NCBI RefSeq assembly: GCF_001613545.1
Contig: NZ_BDCO01000002.1
Span: 2,728,001-2,792,000, forward strand
Origin: Terrimicrobium sacchariphilum
GTDB taxonomy: Bacteria > Verrucomicrobiota > Verrucomicrobiia > Chthoniobacterales > Terrimicrobiaceae
Reading direction: 5' to 3'
Length of the DNA: 64,000 bases
The position numbers and the translations under genes are program-made. Below the pieces are notes generated by a model. It did no database searches and had not been told where the DNA came from. It saw only the letters and a list, made by a program, of their open reading frames with translations. Positions within the stretch are counted from its first letter, which is position 1; every line of letters begins with the position of its first letter. Below are positions 1 to 8,311 of this stretch, piece after piece.

Positions 1-1039
1 CGATCTGCTTGATCACCTGGTAAATGCCCTCCGGCTCGATCTCCCAGCCCATCTGGGTGTAGTTCGACGACTTCTCACCCTGGCCGTGATTGAGGAAGCT
101 GCGGATGCTGGCGTCCTGCGTGTAGTAGTAGTTGATGCCGATGATATCGACGACCGACTGGATCATGTCGAGGTTGTCGAAATTCTGCCTGCGCATCGTG
201 TTATACGTGCAGAGCGTCGGGTCCTGCCAGCGGTTGGGTCGCCAGTTGGGGAGCGAATGCACGCTCATGATGACGGCGTCGGGACGTTCCTTTTTGATGA
301 TGTGCGCGGCATCGATGAACATGTCGGCGCAAACGCGCATGGCGCGCTTGTACTTGAAGGGACTCAGGAGAATGCCCGGCGGCCAGTGTCCGGCGATCCA
401 TCCAAGCTGTAGCGCACCATTCGGCTCATTTTGCGGTACCCAGTAGCGGACGTAGGGTTTCAGCGCGCCGACCATCTTGGTGACGTAAACTTCCCATTCC
501 TTCTGGACGTCAGGATGGAGGAAGTTGACCTCACGCTTGTCGTAGCGGTTGTAGAGCCAGTCGGGGAAAGTGAAGTGCCAGAGCGTGACGATCGGCTCGA
601 TGCCTGCCGCCTTCAACTTGCGAGCCATCTCGGCATATTGACGGATGGCGGCCTCGTTAAACTGGCCCTTCTTCGGCTCGACGCGAGCCCACTCAATACT
701 GAAGCGGAAATGCGAAACGCCGATCTTCTTCAGGGCGGCTACGTCCTTGTCGAAGTTCGTCCACGAGAATGTGCCGGCATCGCCCTTCACCGCCGCCTTG
801 CCTTCGTCGGCAAACACATCCCAGTCCGTACGGAAGTAGTTCGGGTCTCCTTCCTTCACCCCTCGATCTTCGTTCTGGAAGCTGCTCGTGGAGGTGCCCC
901 ACCAGAACTTGCCTGTATTGAGCGCCTTGTTGCGAGCCTCCTGGTCCGGGGCGGGTTTGTACTTCGCCGGTGGCGTGACGCAACCGGTCAGAGCGAGCGC
1001 ACCGATGAGGGAGGCCGCAGTGAGGAAATGGTTTTTCAT
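1..1039 (-). CDS. Glycoside hydrolase family 1 lipoprotein (beta-glucosidase-like), C-terminus cut by window edge
   Basis: The reading frame runs from an ATG at 1039 to the left edge without a stop, so the first 346 or so residues are visible. It opens with a lipoprotein signal (hydrophobic stretch then LTGC, Cys20), so the enzyme is probably anchored in a membrane facing the periplasm. Family GH1 is shown by FWWGTSTSSFQNE near the mature N-terminus, FRFSIEWARVEP, the LWHFTFPDWL segment and the acid/base motif QNEP (Glu205). The nucleophile motif lies beyond the window. GH1 enzymes hydrolyse beta-linked glucosides or related glycosides by a retaining mechanism; the exact substrate cannot be told. 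It diverges from the gene at 1089 across only 49 bases, which hold a 7-bp dyad. No clear Shine-Dalgarno precedes the ATG. Confidence 0.88.
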   Translation of the reverse strand, partial: MKNHFLTAASLIGALALTGCVTPPAKYKPAPDQEARNKALNTGKFWWGTSTSSFQNEDRGVKEGDPNYFRTDWDVFADEGKAAVKGDAGTFSWTNFDKDVAALKKIGVSHFRFSIEWARVEPKKGQFNEAAIRQYAEMARKLKAAGIEPIVTLWHFTFPDWLYNRYDKREVNFLHPDVQKEWEVYVTKMVGALKPYVRYWVPQNEPNGALQLGWIAGHWPPGILLSPFKYKRAMRVCADMFIDAAHIIKKERPDAVIMSVHSLPNWRPNRWQDPTLCTYNTMRRQNFDNLDMIQSVVDIIGINYYYTQDASIRSFLNHGQGEKSSNYTQMGWEIEPEGIYQVIKQI

Positions 1040-1053
1040 GAGCAAGATGCTGG

Positions 1054-1069
1054 AAGAGAGACCTCTCTT
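1054..1069. promoter_or_regulatory. Dyad in the divergent intergenic gap (possible operator)
   Basis: Seven-base arms AAGAGAG and CTCTCTT separated by AC form a near-perfect dyad in the 49-base gap between the GH1 gene and the secreted-protein gene. An operator shared by the two divergent genes is inferred; nothing identifies the regulator. Confidence 0.3.
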
Positions 1070-1088
1070 GTGATAACCGCGGTATGGT

Positions 1089-2030
1089 ATGCAAGTTCAT
1101 ATCCGCCTGTCATTGCGAAATTCGCTCGCCGGGGCTGTTGCTCTCCTCCTTTTCACCGGATTGACCCCAGCCAGCGCCGCCCTTTATCCCGACAGCATTG
1201 AACTGACCTCAGGCAAGACCTTGCGTGGTCTCATCGTCAAGCAGACGAGCAGCGACGTGACGATCCAGATGCCCTACGGGGAGGACACGATCAAAAACGC
1301 GGATATCGTCCGCATCCGCAATGTGGATGACGACGAGATGTGGTTCGTTCGTGTGCTCAGTCCGGGCTCCTTGCCCCCGTGGCGAGTGATCGCGAACGAT
1401 CTGCGCAATCAGGACGAGATCAAGAGTTTCAAGGAAATCCCCGCCACGGCCGTCGACAATGGGGCCTTTAAAAATGTCCCTTACAGCTCATTCCGCGCCA
1501 ATGGTCACTTTGAACTGAATATCTATGGTGATCCAGATGATCCGGCCGGGGTGGAACTCGGTATCTACGGGCTCGCTCGCTCGGATAAAAAGGTTCACAA
1601 GGTCATTCGTCAGTTCCTCGGCAGCTATCTTTCCAGCGTACCTGAGATCAAGGCGCTGTATGCGCTCGACCTGAAAAAGGACAATGTCCAGAAGGTCGGC
1701 AATTTGACGATGGAGGTTTCCCAGCCGAACGCACCGGACTCCTACGGGGCTTGGTGGCTCTCGTTTTATAATGAAAAGAAGCTTAATGAAATCCGCCTGA
1801 GCGATGCAGAGTATGCCAAGCTCACCGTGCCGGTGGAGGAGGTGCTTGATCGCCGCGGGCGCGTCAAGGTGATGGAATGGGAGGCTTCCGATATCCGGAA
1901 TTCTCCGCGTGCCGTCAAAGCCCGGGCTGAGGGTCGGGTGCTCTTTGACGGATTCTACCGGGATAAAAACGGCGTCTTTCGCCTTTCTGATGGTGGGAAG
2001 AATGGCACGCCGGTGACGCCTCAGAACTGA
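1089..2030 (+). CDS. Secreted protein of unknown function
   Basis: A 313-residue protein with a signal peptide of about 30 residues ending in PASA, so exported. The mature N-terminus (SIELTSGKTLRGLIVKQTSS followed by a stretch of acidic beta-strand pattern) resembles the small SH3/Sm-like beta barrels common in verrucomicrobial and planctomycetal secreted proteins, but I do not recognise a named family. The rest is mixed alpha/beta with no catalytic motif that I can see. It is followed by a GC-rich hairpin at 2036-2068 and then trpA, so it is probably a single-gene unit. Confidence 0.75.
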   Translation: MQVHIRLSLRNSLAGAVALLLFTGLTPASAALYPDSIELTSGKTLRGLIVKQTSSDVTIQMPYGEDTIKNADIVRIRNVDDDEMWFVRVLSPGSLPPWRVIANDLRNQDEIKSFKEIPATAVDNGAFKNVPYSSFRANGHFELNIYGDPDDPAGVELGIYGLARSDKKVHKVIRQFLGSYLSSVPEIKALYALDLKKDNVQKVGNLTMEVSQPNAPDSYGAWWLSFYNEKKLNEIRLSDAEYAKLTVPVEEVLDRRGRVKVMEWEASDIRNSPRAVKARAEGRVLFDGFYRDKNGVFRLSDGGKNGTPVTPQN

Positions 2031-2035
2031 CTGTC

Positions 2036-2068
2036 TCCCGCCGCACCAAGCCCATCATCGCGGCGGGA
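2036..2068 (+). terminator. Terminator-like hairpin after the secreted-protein gene
   Basis: A perfect 9-bp stem (TCCCGCCGC with GCGGCGGGA) starts six bases after the stop codon. The downstream T content is weak, so factor-independent termination is only plausible. Confidence 0.4.
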
Positions 2069-2120
2069 ATCGTGATTTGCTTGCCACGCTTCCCCTCGCC
2101 ATCCGATTCTCTCGGATTCT

Positions 2121-2930
2121 GTGACAACGCCCAATCGTATCTCCGAACGTTTCCGCGTCCTGGCCGAAGCCGGGCAGTCTGGATTCGTGGCCTATATCAC
2201 CGCGGGTGATCCCTCGCTCGCGGCCACACTTTCCGTTGCTCGCGCCTTGGACGATGCTGGAGTGGACATCCTGGAACTGGGCATTCCATTCTCCGATCCT
2301 GTGGCCGACGGTCCGACGATTCAGGCTGCTTCGACACGAGCTCTCGCCAATGGCGCATCGGTCGCCAAGGTACTCAACGTCGTCCGCGAACTGCGCAAGA
2401 CGTCGCAAATGCCCGTCGTGCTGTTCACTTATCTCAACCCAATCTACGTGTACGGGTTTGAAAACTTCCTGCGCGATGCGGTGGAAGCCGGTGCGGATGG
2501 GCTGTTGATACTCGATCTGCCACCGGAGGAGGCGGCGCAGAATGCGGAGTTTGTGGTCGCGAGTGGTCTCCAGCCGATCCGGCTCATCGCTCCCACCACC
2601 CCGCCCGCCCGCATGGCCAGGATCGTCGCAGGTGGCGGCGGATTTATCTATTATGTCTCCCGCGAAGGCGTGACCGGGGAGCAAAAGGACATCTCCGATA
2701 CGATCGGCGAGCAGGTGGCGGAAATACGCCGCCACACGCCGCTGCCGATTGCCGTGGGTTTTGGCATTTCCTCACCCGAGCAGGCCGCGGCGGTAGCGAG
2801 GCAATCCGACGCGGTTGTCGTGGGCAGCGCCATCGTACGCCGCATCGCTGAGCATGGAAACGAGGAAGGCCTGGCTGACCGCATCAAGGATTTCGTCAGC
2901 CCCCTTGTGCAGGCGGCCCACACCCGCTAA
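2121..2930 (+). CDS. trpA: Tryptophan synthase alpha subunit
   Basis: The 269-residue protein, with a GTG start at 2121, cleaves indole-3-glycerol phosphate to indole and glyceraldehyde 3-phosphate, the penultimate step of tryptophan synthesis. Indole is normally channelled to TrpB. The TIM-barrel signature is clear: LELGIPFSDPVADGPTIQAA carries the catalytic Glu and Asp region, then FTYLNPIYVYG, and the phosphate-binding GFGISSPEQA and VVGSAIV loops near the C-terminus. Length fits the family. No trpB or other trp gene lies beside it; it heads the run into dapF-dapA-dapB-folK-panB, with dapF starting 16 bases after its stop. A 6-bp hairpin (2101-2117) sits just before the GTG and no Shine-Dalgarno is evident. 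Confidence 0.97.
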   Translation: MTTPNRISERFRVLAEAGQSGFVAYITAGDPSLAATLSVARALDDAGVDILELGIPFSDPVADGPTIQAASTRALANGASVAKVLNVVRELRKTSQMPVVLFTYLNPIYVYGFENFLRDAVEAGADGLLILDLPPEEAAQNAEFVVASGLQPIRLIAPTTPPARMARIVAGGGGFIYYVSREGVTGEQKDISDTIGEQVAEIRRHTPLPIAVGFGISSPEQAAAVARQSDAVVVGSAIVRRIAEHGNEEGLADRIKDFVSPLVQAAHTR

Positions 2931-2946
2931 CTTCTCCGCGACAGAT

Positions 2947-3756
2947 ATGCAGTTGAAATTCACCAAGATGAACGGAGCGGGCAATGATTTCGTCATGCTC
3001 GACAACCGTGATCGCTCGCTGAGCCTCGATCCGTCGCGCATTGCGCATCTTTGCGACCGCCACCGCGGTATCGGTGCCGATGGCGTGCTCATGGTCGAGC
3101 CGTCCCTGCATGGGGCCGACTTCCTGATGCGGTATTACAATGCTGATGGAGGCGAGGCCGAGATGTGCGGAAATGGGGCCAGGTGTTTTGCCCGGTTTGC
3201 CACCAGCCTGCAGGCCAAGCCATCGGAGGAGGTTTCCTTTGAAACACTCGCCGGGCTCATCCGCGCCCAGATCACGGATGGTCTCGTCACCATCGCGATG
3301 AGCGACCCGCATTCCCATCGTCCGCCGGAAACGCTTGATGTGGCTGGCGAGGAGATGGAGGTTCATTTCCTCAATACCGGCGTGCCGCATGCCGTGGCCT
3401 TCGTGTCAGATCTGGAGGCCGTCGATGTCCGCAAGGCAGGCGCGGCTTTGCGGTATCACCAGGCCTTTGCTCCGAAGGGAACAAACGCAAACTTTGTCCA
3501 GACCATCGAACCCGGTCTCATCGCGATCCGCACCTATGAGCGGGGCGTGGAGGATGAGACTCTCGCCTGTGGCACGGGCGTTTGCGCTGCGGCTTTGCTC
3601 TATCATCTCAAGTCCCAGACCCCGAGTCCGATCTCGGTAAAGGTTCGCGGAGGCGACACCCTTCAGGTTGGTTTCGAAAAAGTCGCGGGCAACTTCCGCA
3701 AAGTGACCCTCACCGGCCCGGCGGATTTTGTTTTCGCCGGGACAATTACTCTCTAG
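2947..3756 (+). CDS. dapF: Diaminopimelate epimerase
   Basis: Converts LL-diaminopimelate to meso-diaminopimelate, used for lysine and for peptidoglycan cross-links; it is cofactor-independent and uses two cysteines. The start at 2947 gives 269 residues beginning MQLKFTKMNGAGNDFV, the family's typical N-terminus. Both catalytic cysteine motifs are present: MCGNGARC and ACGTGVCA. The open frame extends further upstream (to 2815) but that part overlaps trpA and is not conserved-looking. It lies 14 bases before dapA, and the run continues to dapB, so three lysine-branch genes are together. Confidence 0.97.
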   Translation: MQLKFTKMNGAGNDFVMLDNRDRSLSLDPSRIAHLCDRHRGIGADGVLMVEPSLHGADFLMRYYNADGGEAEMCGNGARCFARFATSLQAKPSEEVSFETLAGLIRAQITDGLVTIAMSDPHSHRPPETLDVAGEEMEVHFLNTGVPHAVAFVSDLEAVDVRKAGAALRYHQAFAPKGTNANFVQTIEPGLIAIRTYERGVEDETLACGTGVCAAALLYHLKSQTPSPISVKVRGGDTLQVGFEKVAGNFRKVTLTGPADFVFAGTITL

Positions 3757-3770
3757 GCTTTCTTTTTCCC

Positions 3771-4649
3771 ATGTCGTTTGCAGGCACATATACAGCGTTG
3801 GTGACGCCGTTTCGCGACGGAGCGTTTGACCAGGCCGCCTTTGCGGCCTTGATCGAAGGCCAGATCCGTGGTGGCGTGGAGGGCATCGTTCCCGTGGGGA
3901 CCACGGGCGAATCGCCCACTCTCGATCATGACGAGCATAATGCCGTCATCAAAGCCGCCGTCGAGATTGCCAAGGGCCGCTGCAAGGTTATCGCTGGCAC
4001 GGGATCAAACAGCACCAAGGAAGCCATCGAGTTGACCGTGGAGGCCGAGCGCCTCGGTGCGGACGCGGCTCTCCTGGTCGCGCCCTATTACAACAAGCCC
4101 TCCCAACAGGGCCTTTATCTCCACTACAAGGCGATCGCCGAGGCAGTAAATATCCCGCTCGTACTGTACAGCATTCCGGGACGTTGTGGCATCGAGATCG
4201 CAGTTGAGACCGTCGTGCGTCTCGCAAAGGATTTCCCAAACATCGTCGCCATCAAGGAAGCCGGCGGTTCGGTCGAGCGCGTGAGCCAGCTCCGCCAGGC
4301 TCTGCCCGATTCCTTTGAGATTCTTTCCGGGGACGATTCCCTCACCCTGCCCTTCCTTTCGGCCGGGGCGGTCGGCGTGATCAGCGTGGCGTCGAATATC
4401 ATTCCCAAGGAAGTCGGTGATCTCGTGCGGCATTGGCTCGCGGGACGACCGGGTGATGCGGCGGCAATCCATCGCCAGTACTACCCGATCTTTAAGGACC
4501 TCTTCATCGAACCAAATCCGGTGCCCACCAAGTACGCCCTGGCGGAGCTCGGCCAGATGACGCCGGAGGTCCGTCTCCCGCTTTGTGAAATGACCGAAGC
4601 CAGCAAGGTTCGGGTCAAGTCAACCCTCACAGCCGTAGGCATCCTCTAG
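3771..4649 (+). CDS. dapA: 4-hydroxy-tetrahydrodipicolinate synthase
   Basis: Condenses pyruvate with aspartate semialdehyde, the first committed step of the diaminopimelate/lysine branch. The 292-residue TIM-barrel protein shows GTTGESPTL in the N-terminal half, the catalytic Tyr in LYSIPGR, and the Schiff-base lysine in VAIKEAGGS. The ATG at 3771 gives the standard start (SFAGTYTALVTPF). The frame stays open upstream inside dapF, which I treat as spurious. The gap to dapB is one base, pointing to translational coupling. Confidence 0.97.
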   Translation: MSFAGTYTALVTPFRDGAFDQAAFAALIEGQIRGGVEGIVPVGTTGESPTLDHDEHNAVIKAAVEIAKGRCKVIAGTGSNSTKEAIELTVEAERLGADAALLVAPYYNKPSQQGLYLHYKAIAEAVNIPLVLYSIPGRCGIEIAVETVVRLAKDFPNIVAIKEAGGSVERVSQLRQALPDSFEILSGDDSLTLPFLSAGAVGVISVASNIIPKEVGDLVRHWLAGRPGDAAAIHRQYYPIFKDLFIEPNPVPTKYALAELGQMTPEVRLPLCEMTEASKVRVKSTLTAVGIL

Positions 4650-4650
4650 C

Positions 4651-5394
4651 ATGGGCGCTCTCAAGCTGATTATCAATGGTGCCAAGGGCCGCATGGGGCA
4701 GGCATTGATCCACTGCGCCGAGGCGGATCCAGACCTCATTGTCTCCGCCGCGCTGGATCATGGCGATGACCTCGCTGCTGCCTTGTCTGGATGCGATGCC
4801 GTCATCGACTTTACCCATGCTGAAGTCACGCTCGGCGTGGCCGAAGCCTGCGCCAAGGCTGGCAAGGCTCTTGTCATTGGCACGACCGGACATTCCGATG
4901 CCGTGCGGACTCGCATCACGGAGCTTTCAAAGGTTATCCCCATCGTTTTTGCCCCAAACTTCAGCGTGGGCGTGAATACGCTTTTCTGGCTCACCCGCAA
5001 GGCAGCCGAGATTCTCGGACCCGACTTCGACCTTGAGGTCGTGGAGATGCACCATCGCTTGAAGAAGGACTCGCCCAGCGGCACCGCTCGCCGATTGGTG
5101 GAAATCCTCGCCGAGGTGCGAGGCCTGAGTTACGACAGCGACGTCCGCCATGGCCGCGAGGGCATGGTCGGCGAACGAACGCCGACGGAAATCGGCCTCC
5201 ACGCGGTACGCGGGGGTGACGTCGTGGGTGACCACACCGTCATTTATGCAAATGTCGGGGAGCGCGTTGAACTCACCCACAAAGCCTCCAGCCGCGATAC
5301 ATTCGCTAAAGGCGCTCTACGTGCAGCCAAGTGGGCACATGGTCGCGATCCGGGTCTTTACGACATGCAGGACGTGCTCGGTCTCACCGACTAA
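4651..5394 (+). CDS. dapB: 4-hydroxy-tetrahydrodipicolinate reductase
   Basis: Reduces the DapA product with NAD(P)H. The protein has 247 residues. It shows the Rossmann-type nucleotide loop GAKGRMGQAL at the N-terminus, the IGTTGHS segment, and the catalytic and substrate-binding motifs HHRLKKDSPSGTA. It begins directly after the dapA stop and ends seven bases before folK. DapA, DapB and DapF are here, but the acyl-transfer or aminotransferase step is not, so that gene lies elsewhere. Confidence 0.97.
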   Translation: MGALKLIINGAKGRMGQALIHCAEADPDLIVSAALDHGDDLAAALSGCDAVIDFTHAEVTLGVAEACAKAGKALVIGTTGHSDAVRTRITELSKVIPIVFAPNFSVGVNTLFWLTRKAAEILGPDFDLEVVEMHHRLKKDSPSGTARRLVEILAEVRGLSYDSDVRHGREGMVGERTPTEIGLHAVRGGDVVGDHTVIYANVGERVELTHKASSRDTFAKGALRAAKWAHGRDPGLYDMQDVLGLTD

Positions 5395-5401
5395 CCGCCT
5401 T

Positions 5402-5902
5402 ATGAGAGCAGGCATCGCCCTCGGGTCCAACATCGAGCCGCGCCTGCTTTACCTTCAGGCTGCTCGGCGGGAATTGCTCAATCTGCACGTAGGTTCCGAT
5501 CCCGTGATCGGCTCCCGCGTTTATGAAACAGCCCCGGTGGATTGCTCCGCAGAAGCCGAGCCTTTTCTCAACGCGGCGCTGGAGATCTCCACCTCGCTGT
5601 CCCCGATGGAACTGCTGACCCGTCTACTGGAGATCGAAACCGACCTTGGACGACCGAATAACCATCCCCGCAACAGCCCGCGCACCATCGATCTCGATCT
5701 GCTCTATTGCGATGGAATGACCCTGGAAGATTCCCGCCTCATTCTCCCCCATCCGAGGATCTCAGAGCGGGCTTTTGTCCTTTTGCCCTTGGCCGACATC
5801 CGGCCTCGCATGCTTTTGCCCGGTCAGAATCGGTCCATTGCCCAACTACTGACTGATGTCGACAAGACGGAATGCCGTATTTACTCGGAATCTATTTACT
5901 AG
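5402..5902 (+). CDS. folK: 6-hydroxymethyl-7,8-dihydropterin pyrophosphokinase
   Basis: Transfers pyrophosphate from ATP to hydroxymethyl-dihydropterin in folate synthesis. The ATG at 5402 gives 166 residues beginning MRAGIALGSNIEPR, the family's hallmark GSN start. The diagnostic signature follows: ETDLGRP, then the PRTIDLDLL motif that binds Mg-ATP, and LILPHPRISERAFVLLPL. The frame is open further upstream inside dapB but has no family similarity there. An AGGAGGGG box at 5901-5908, overlapping the stop codon, is well placed to serve the next gene, panB. Confidence 0.96.
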   Translation: MRAGIALGSNIEPRLLYLQAARRELLNLHVGSDPVIGSRVYETAPVDCSAEAEPFLNAALEISTSLSPMELLTRLLEIETDLGRPNNHPRNSPRTIDLDLLYCDGMTLEDSRLILPHPRISERAFVLLPLADIRPRMLLPGQNRSIAQLLTDVDKTECRIYSESIY

Positions 5903-5913
5903 GAGGGGCTTAA

Positions 5914-6694
5914 GTGCCTTTTTTATATTAATACCTTAAGACAGGATTTTACTGAAAAGAAGGCGGCGAATCACAAATTTGCCGCACTCACCGCCTACGA
6001 TTATCCCATGGGCCGCTTGTTGGATGATATGGGCCTCGACCTGATCCTGGTCGGAGATTCTTTAGGTATGGTGGTCTTGGGCATGCCGGATACCACCGGC
6101 GTAACGATCGATCACATGGTGCACCATACCGCGGCGGTCGGACGTGGTGTGACCCAGACCCTTCTGGTAGGCGATCTCAGCGCTGACGCTGCTCCTGATC
6201 CAAAAACAGCACTGACCAATGCAAGACGACTGACGGACGCAGGAGCCAAGGCGGTCAAAATCGAGGGAGGCATTGAGGTTCTTCCCATCGTTCGAGCCCT
6301 CTTGGATGAACATATCCCCGTGCTGGGCCACCTGGGAATGCTTCCTCAACGTGTGAAGGAGGAAGGAGGCTACCGGATCAAGGGAAAGACCGATGATCAA
6401 GCTCGTCGATTGCTGGAAGATGCCGAGGCTCTCGCCCTGGCCGGAGTTTTCGGGATCGTTCTGGAACTCGTGACGCCGCCGGTGGCTGAACAACTGTCCA
6501 GGGCTATTCCGGTGCCGACCATCGGTATCGGGAGCGGCGAAGGTTGCGACGGACAAATCCTCGTCACATACGACCTGCTCGGCATGTTTCCGTGGTTCAC
6601 TCCGAAATTTGTTAAACCCAAGATCAACGTAGCCTCCCAGATTCAGACCGCGGTAAAAGAGTTCATCGACGAGTCCCGAAAGCCAAAACCCTGA
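5914..6694 (+). CDS. panB: 3-methyl-2-oxobutanoate hydroxymethyltransferase, start region apparently frameshifted
   Basis: Adds a hydroxymethyl group to alpha-ketoisovalerate to give ketopantoate, the first step to pantothenate and CoA. Family motifs are strong: LTAYDYPMGRLLDDMG, LILVGDSLGMVVLG, VKIEGG, HLGMLPQ, GIGSGEGCDGQILV. The first ATG in frame (6008) falls after the conserved AYDYP strand, so it would lose about 30 essential-looking residues, and no ATG, GTG or TTG exists upstream in that frame. A GTG at 5914 sits six bases after AGGAGGGG but runs to a stop after five codons. Removing one T from the T6 run at 5919-5924 fuses it to the panB frame as MPFYINTLRQDF, a normal PanB start. 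The extent given includes that extra base. Alternatives are an ATT start at 5927 or initiation at 6008. Confidence 0.9.
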
Positions 6695-6736
6695 GTTGCT
6701 TCCCTTTCGACATCACGTAAAGCTGGTTTCCCGCGC

Positions 6737-7129
6737 ATGAAAAAATCCCTTACCCTGCTGTTCCTTTTCATTCCCCTCCTCCTCAAGGCGGAGCTTCCAC
6801 CCTCGGCCTACGAATCAATGCAGGCAAAGGCTCCTGAACTCGTCCAGATCGAGGTGCTGCGTGTAGACGTGGAACCCGGCGAGAAGGACAACGAGCAAAA
6901 GGTGCTCGTTGTCGCGATGGTCAATGAAGTCAAGCGTACAGCCAGCGGCCTCAAGCCAAATGACATCGTCAACATTTCCTACACTATAGCCGATCATCCC
7001 AAGGGATGGGTCGGCCCGGGTCAGGTTCCTGTTCTTGCGGAAAAGGATAAATGTCCGGCTTTTCTGATCAAATCCGAAACCGGCGACTATGCGCCAGCCG
7101 CCGGTCGGATGTCGTTCAGTACCTTCTAG
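6737..7129 (+). CDS. Small secreted protein of unknown function
   Basis: The 130-residue protein starts with a clear signal peptide (MKKSLTLLFLFIPLLLKA). The mature part looks like a single beta-rich domain with KVLVVAMVNEVKRTASGLKPND and GWVGPGQVPVLAEKDKC. I do not recognise the family. It follows panB by 42 bases on the same strand and converges on the Old Yellow Enzyme gene with a nine-base gap. Export to the periplasm is the only functional statement that the sequence supports. Confidence 0.7.
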   Translation: MKKSLTLLFLFIPLLLKAELPPSAYESMQAKAPELVQIEVLRVDVEPGEKDNEQKVLVVAMVNEVKRTASGLKPNDIVNISYTIADHPKGWVGPGQVPVLAEKDKCPAFLIKSETGDYAPAAGRMSFSTF

Positions 7130-7138
7130 AGATTCCTC

Positions 7139-8206
7139 TTAATTCAAGGTCGGATAGTCGATATAGCCGCCTGCGCCTCCGCCGTAGAATGTCTCCGAAT
7201 GGAAGGGGTTCAACGAAGCCCCTTCGGCGAAACGCCGAACAAGGTCAGGATTGGAAATGAAATCCTTGCCGAAGGCGACTGCGTCCGCTTCCCCGGCAGC
7301 GAGGACTTGCTCGGCAGTATCCAGCGTGAACTTCTCGTTCGCGATGTAAGCTCCGCCAAAATCCGCCTTGAGCGCTGGTCCGATGCGATTTTCGCCTAGT
7401 GATTCGCGGGCACAGAGAAACGCGATCTTGCGACGTCCCGTCTCGCGGGCCACATAGCCGAAGGTTTCCCTGGGATTGGAGTCGCCAATGCCATGGGAGT
7501 CCCCACGCGGAGCCAGATGCAGGCCGACCCGTCCGGGTCCCCATACGCCGACTGCCGCGTCGACTACCTCCAGCATCAGGCGAGCGCGGTTTTGGATCGA
7601 TCCGCCGTATTCATCGGTACGGATGTTGGTCTTGTCCTGGAGAAACTGATCGAGCAGATAGCCATTGGCTCCATGGATCTCGACGCCGTCGAATCCGGCT
7701 CGTTGGGCATTTTCCGCTCCCTTTCGATAGGCTTCGATGATACCGGGAATCTCGTTGAGTTCCAATGCACGCGGCGTGACGAAGGGAGTGAGCGGACGAA
7801 TGAGATTCACGTGGCCCTCCGCCGCAATGGCGCTGGGAGCTACTGGGAGATCGCCATCGAGATAGCGGGGATCGGAAATTCGGCCCACGTGCCACAACTG
7901 GCAGAGAATAATACCGCCCGCCTCGTGGACGGCCTTGGTGATGAGCTTCCAGCCCTCGACCTGCTCATCCGACCAGATACCCGGTGTGTCGGGATAGCCC
8001 ACCCCTTTGGGAGTTACCGAGGTGGCTTCCGTCAGGATAAGCCCCGCCGTAGCTCGCTGCCGGTAGTACTCCGCCATCATTGTATTTGGGATTCGCCCTT
8101 CACTCGCGCGGCACCGGGTCAAGGGTGCCATGATAATGCGATTTGAGAGGTGAAACTCACCGATCTGGACGGGTTCAAGAAGGCGAAGATTCGAAGCTGT
8201 GCTCAT
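7139..8206 (-). CDS. Old Yellow Enzyme family alkene reductase (NemA-like)
   Basis: FMN-dependent NAD(P)H oxidoreductase that reduces activated C=C bonds and often nitro esters or N-ethylmaleimide. The 355 residues show NRIIMAPLTRCRA at the N-terminus, CQLWHVGR, the FMN/substrate motif HGANGYLLDQFL, LAPRGDSHG, and C-terminal AFGKDFISNPDLV and FYGGGAGGYIDYP. This matches NemA-type members of about 365 residues. I chose the ATG at 8206 (MSTASNLRLLEPV) over an in-frame upstream start, since family members begin there. An ArsR-type regulator is encoded divergently at 8312 with a 7-bp dyad between them, so induction by an electrophile or metal signal is likely. Confidence 0.93.
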   Translation of the reverse strand: MSTASNLRLLEPVQIGEFHLSNRIIMAPLTRCRASEGRIPNTMMAEYYRQRATAGLILTEATSVTPKGVGYPDTPGIWSDEQVEGWKLITKAVHEAGGIILCQLWHVGRISDPRYLDGDLPVAPSAIAAEGHVNLIRPLTPFVTPRALELNEIPGIIEAYRKGAENAQRAGFDGVEIHGANGYLLDQFLQDKTNIRTDEYGGSIQNRARLMLEVVDAAVGVWGPGRVGLHLAPRGDSHGIGDSNPRETFGYVARETGRRKIAFLCARESLGENRIGPALKADFGGAYIANEKFTLDTAEQVLAAGEADAVAFGKDFISNPDLVRRFAEGASLNPFHSETFYGGGAGGYIDYPTLN

Positions 8207-8210
8207 ATGT

Positions 8211-8230
8211 AGTTCGATAACGGTCGAACT
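8211..8230. promoter_or_regulatory. Perfect dyad between OYE and ArsR-type genes (likely operator)
   Basis: AGTTCGA and TCGAACT form perfect 7-base arms around six bases, centred 14 bases upstream of the OYE start codon. Its position between a divergent regulator and its probable target is typical of an ArsR-family operator. That assignment is inferred. Confidence 0.55.
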
Positions 8231-8311
8231 ATCGTTGTACAAAACGCGGAAGTCAAATTACATTCCCGCCATTGAGAAGCAGCGGCCCTGCTCGTATGAT
8301 CAATCAGGCCC

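Noticed and set aside
3582-3770. Upstream extension of dapA
   Set aside because: In-frame only because it shadows dapF; the family N-terminus begins at the ATG at 3771.
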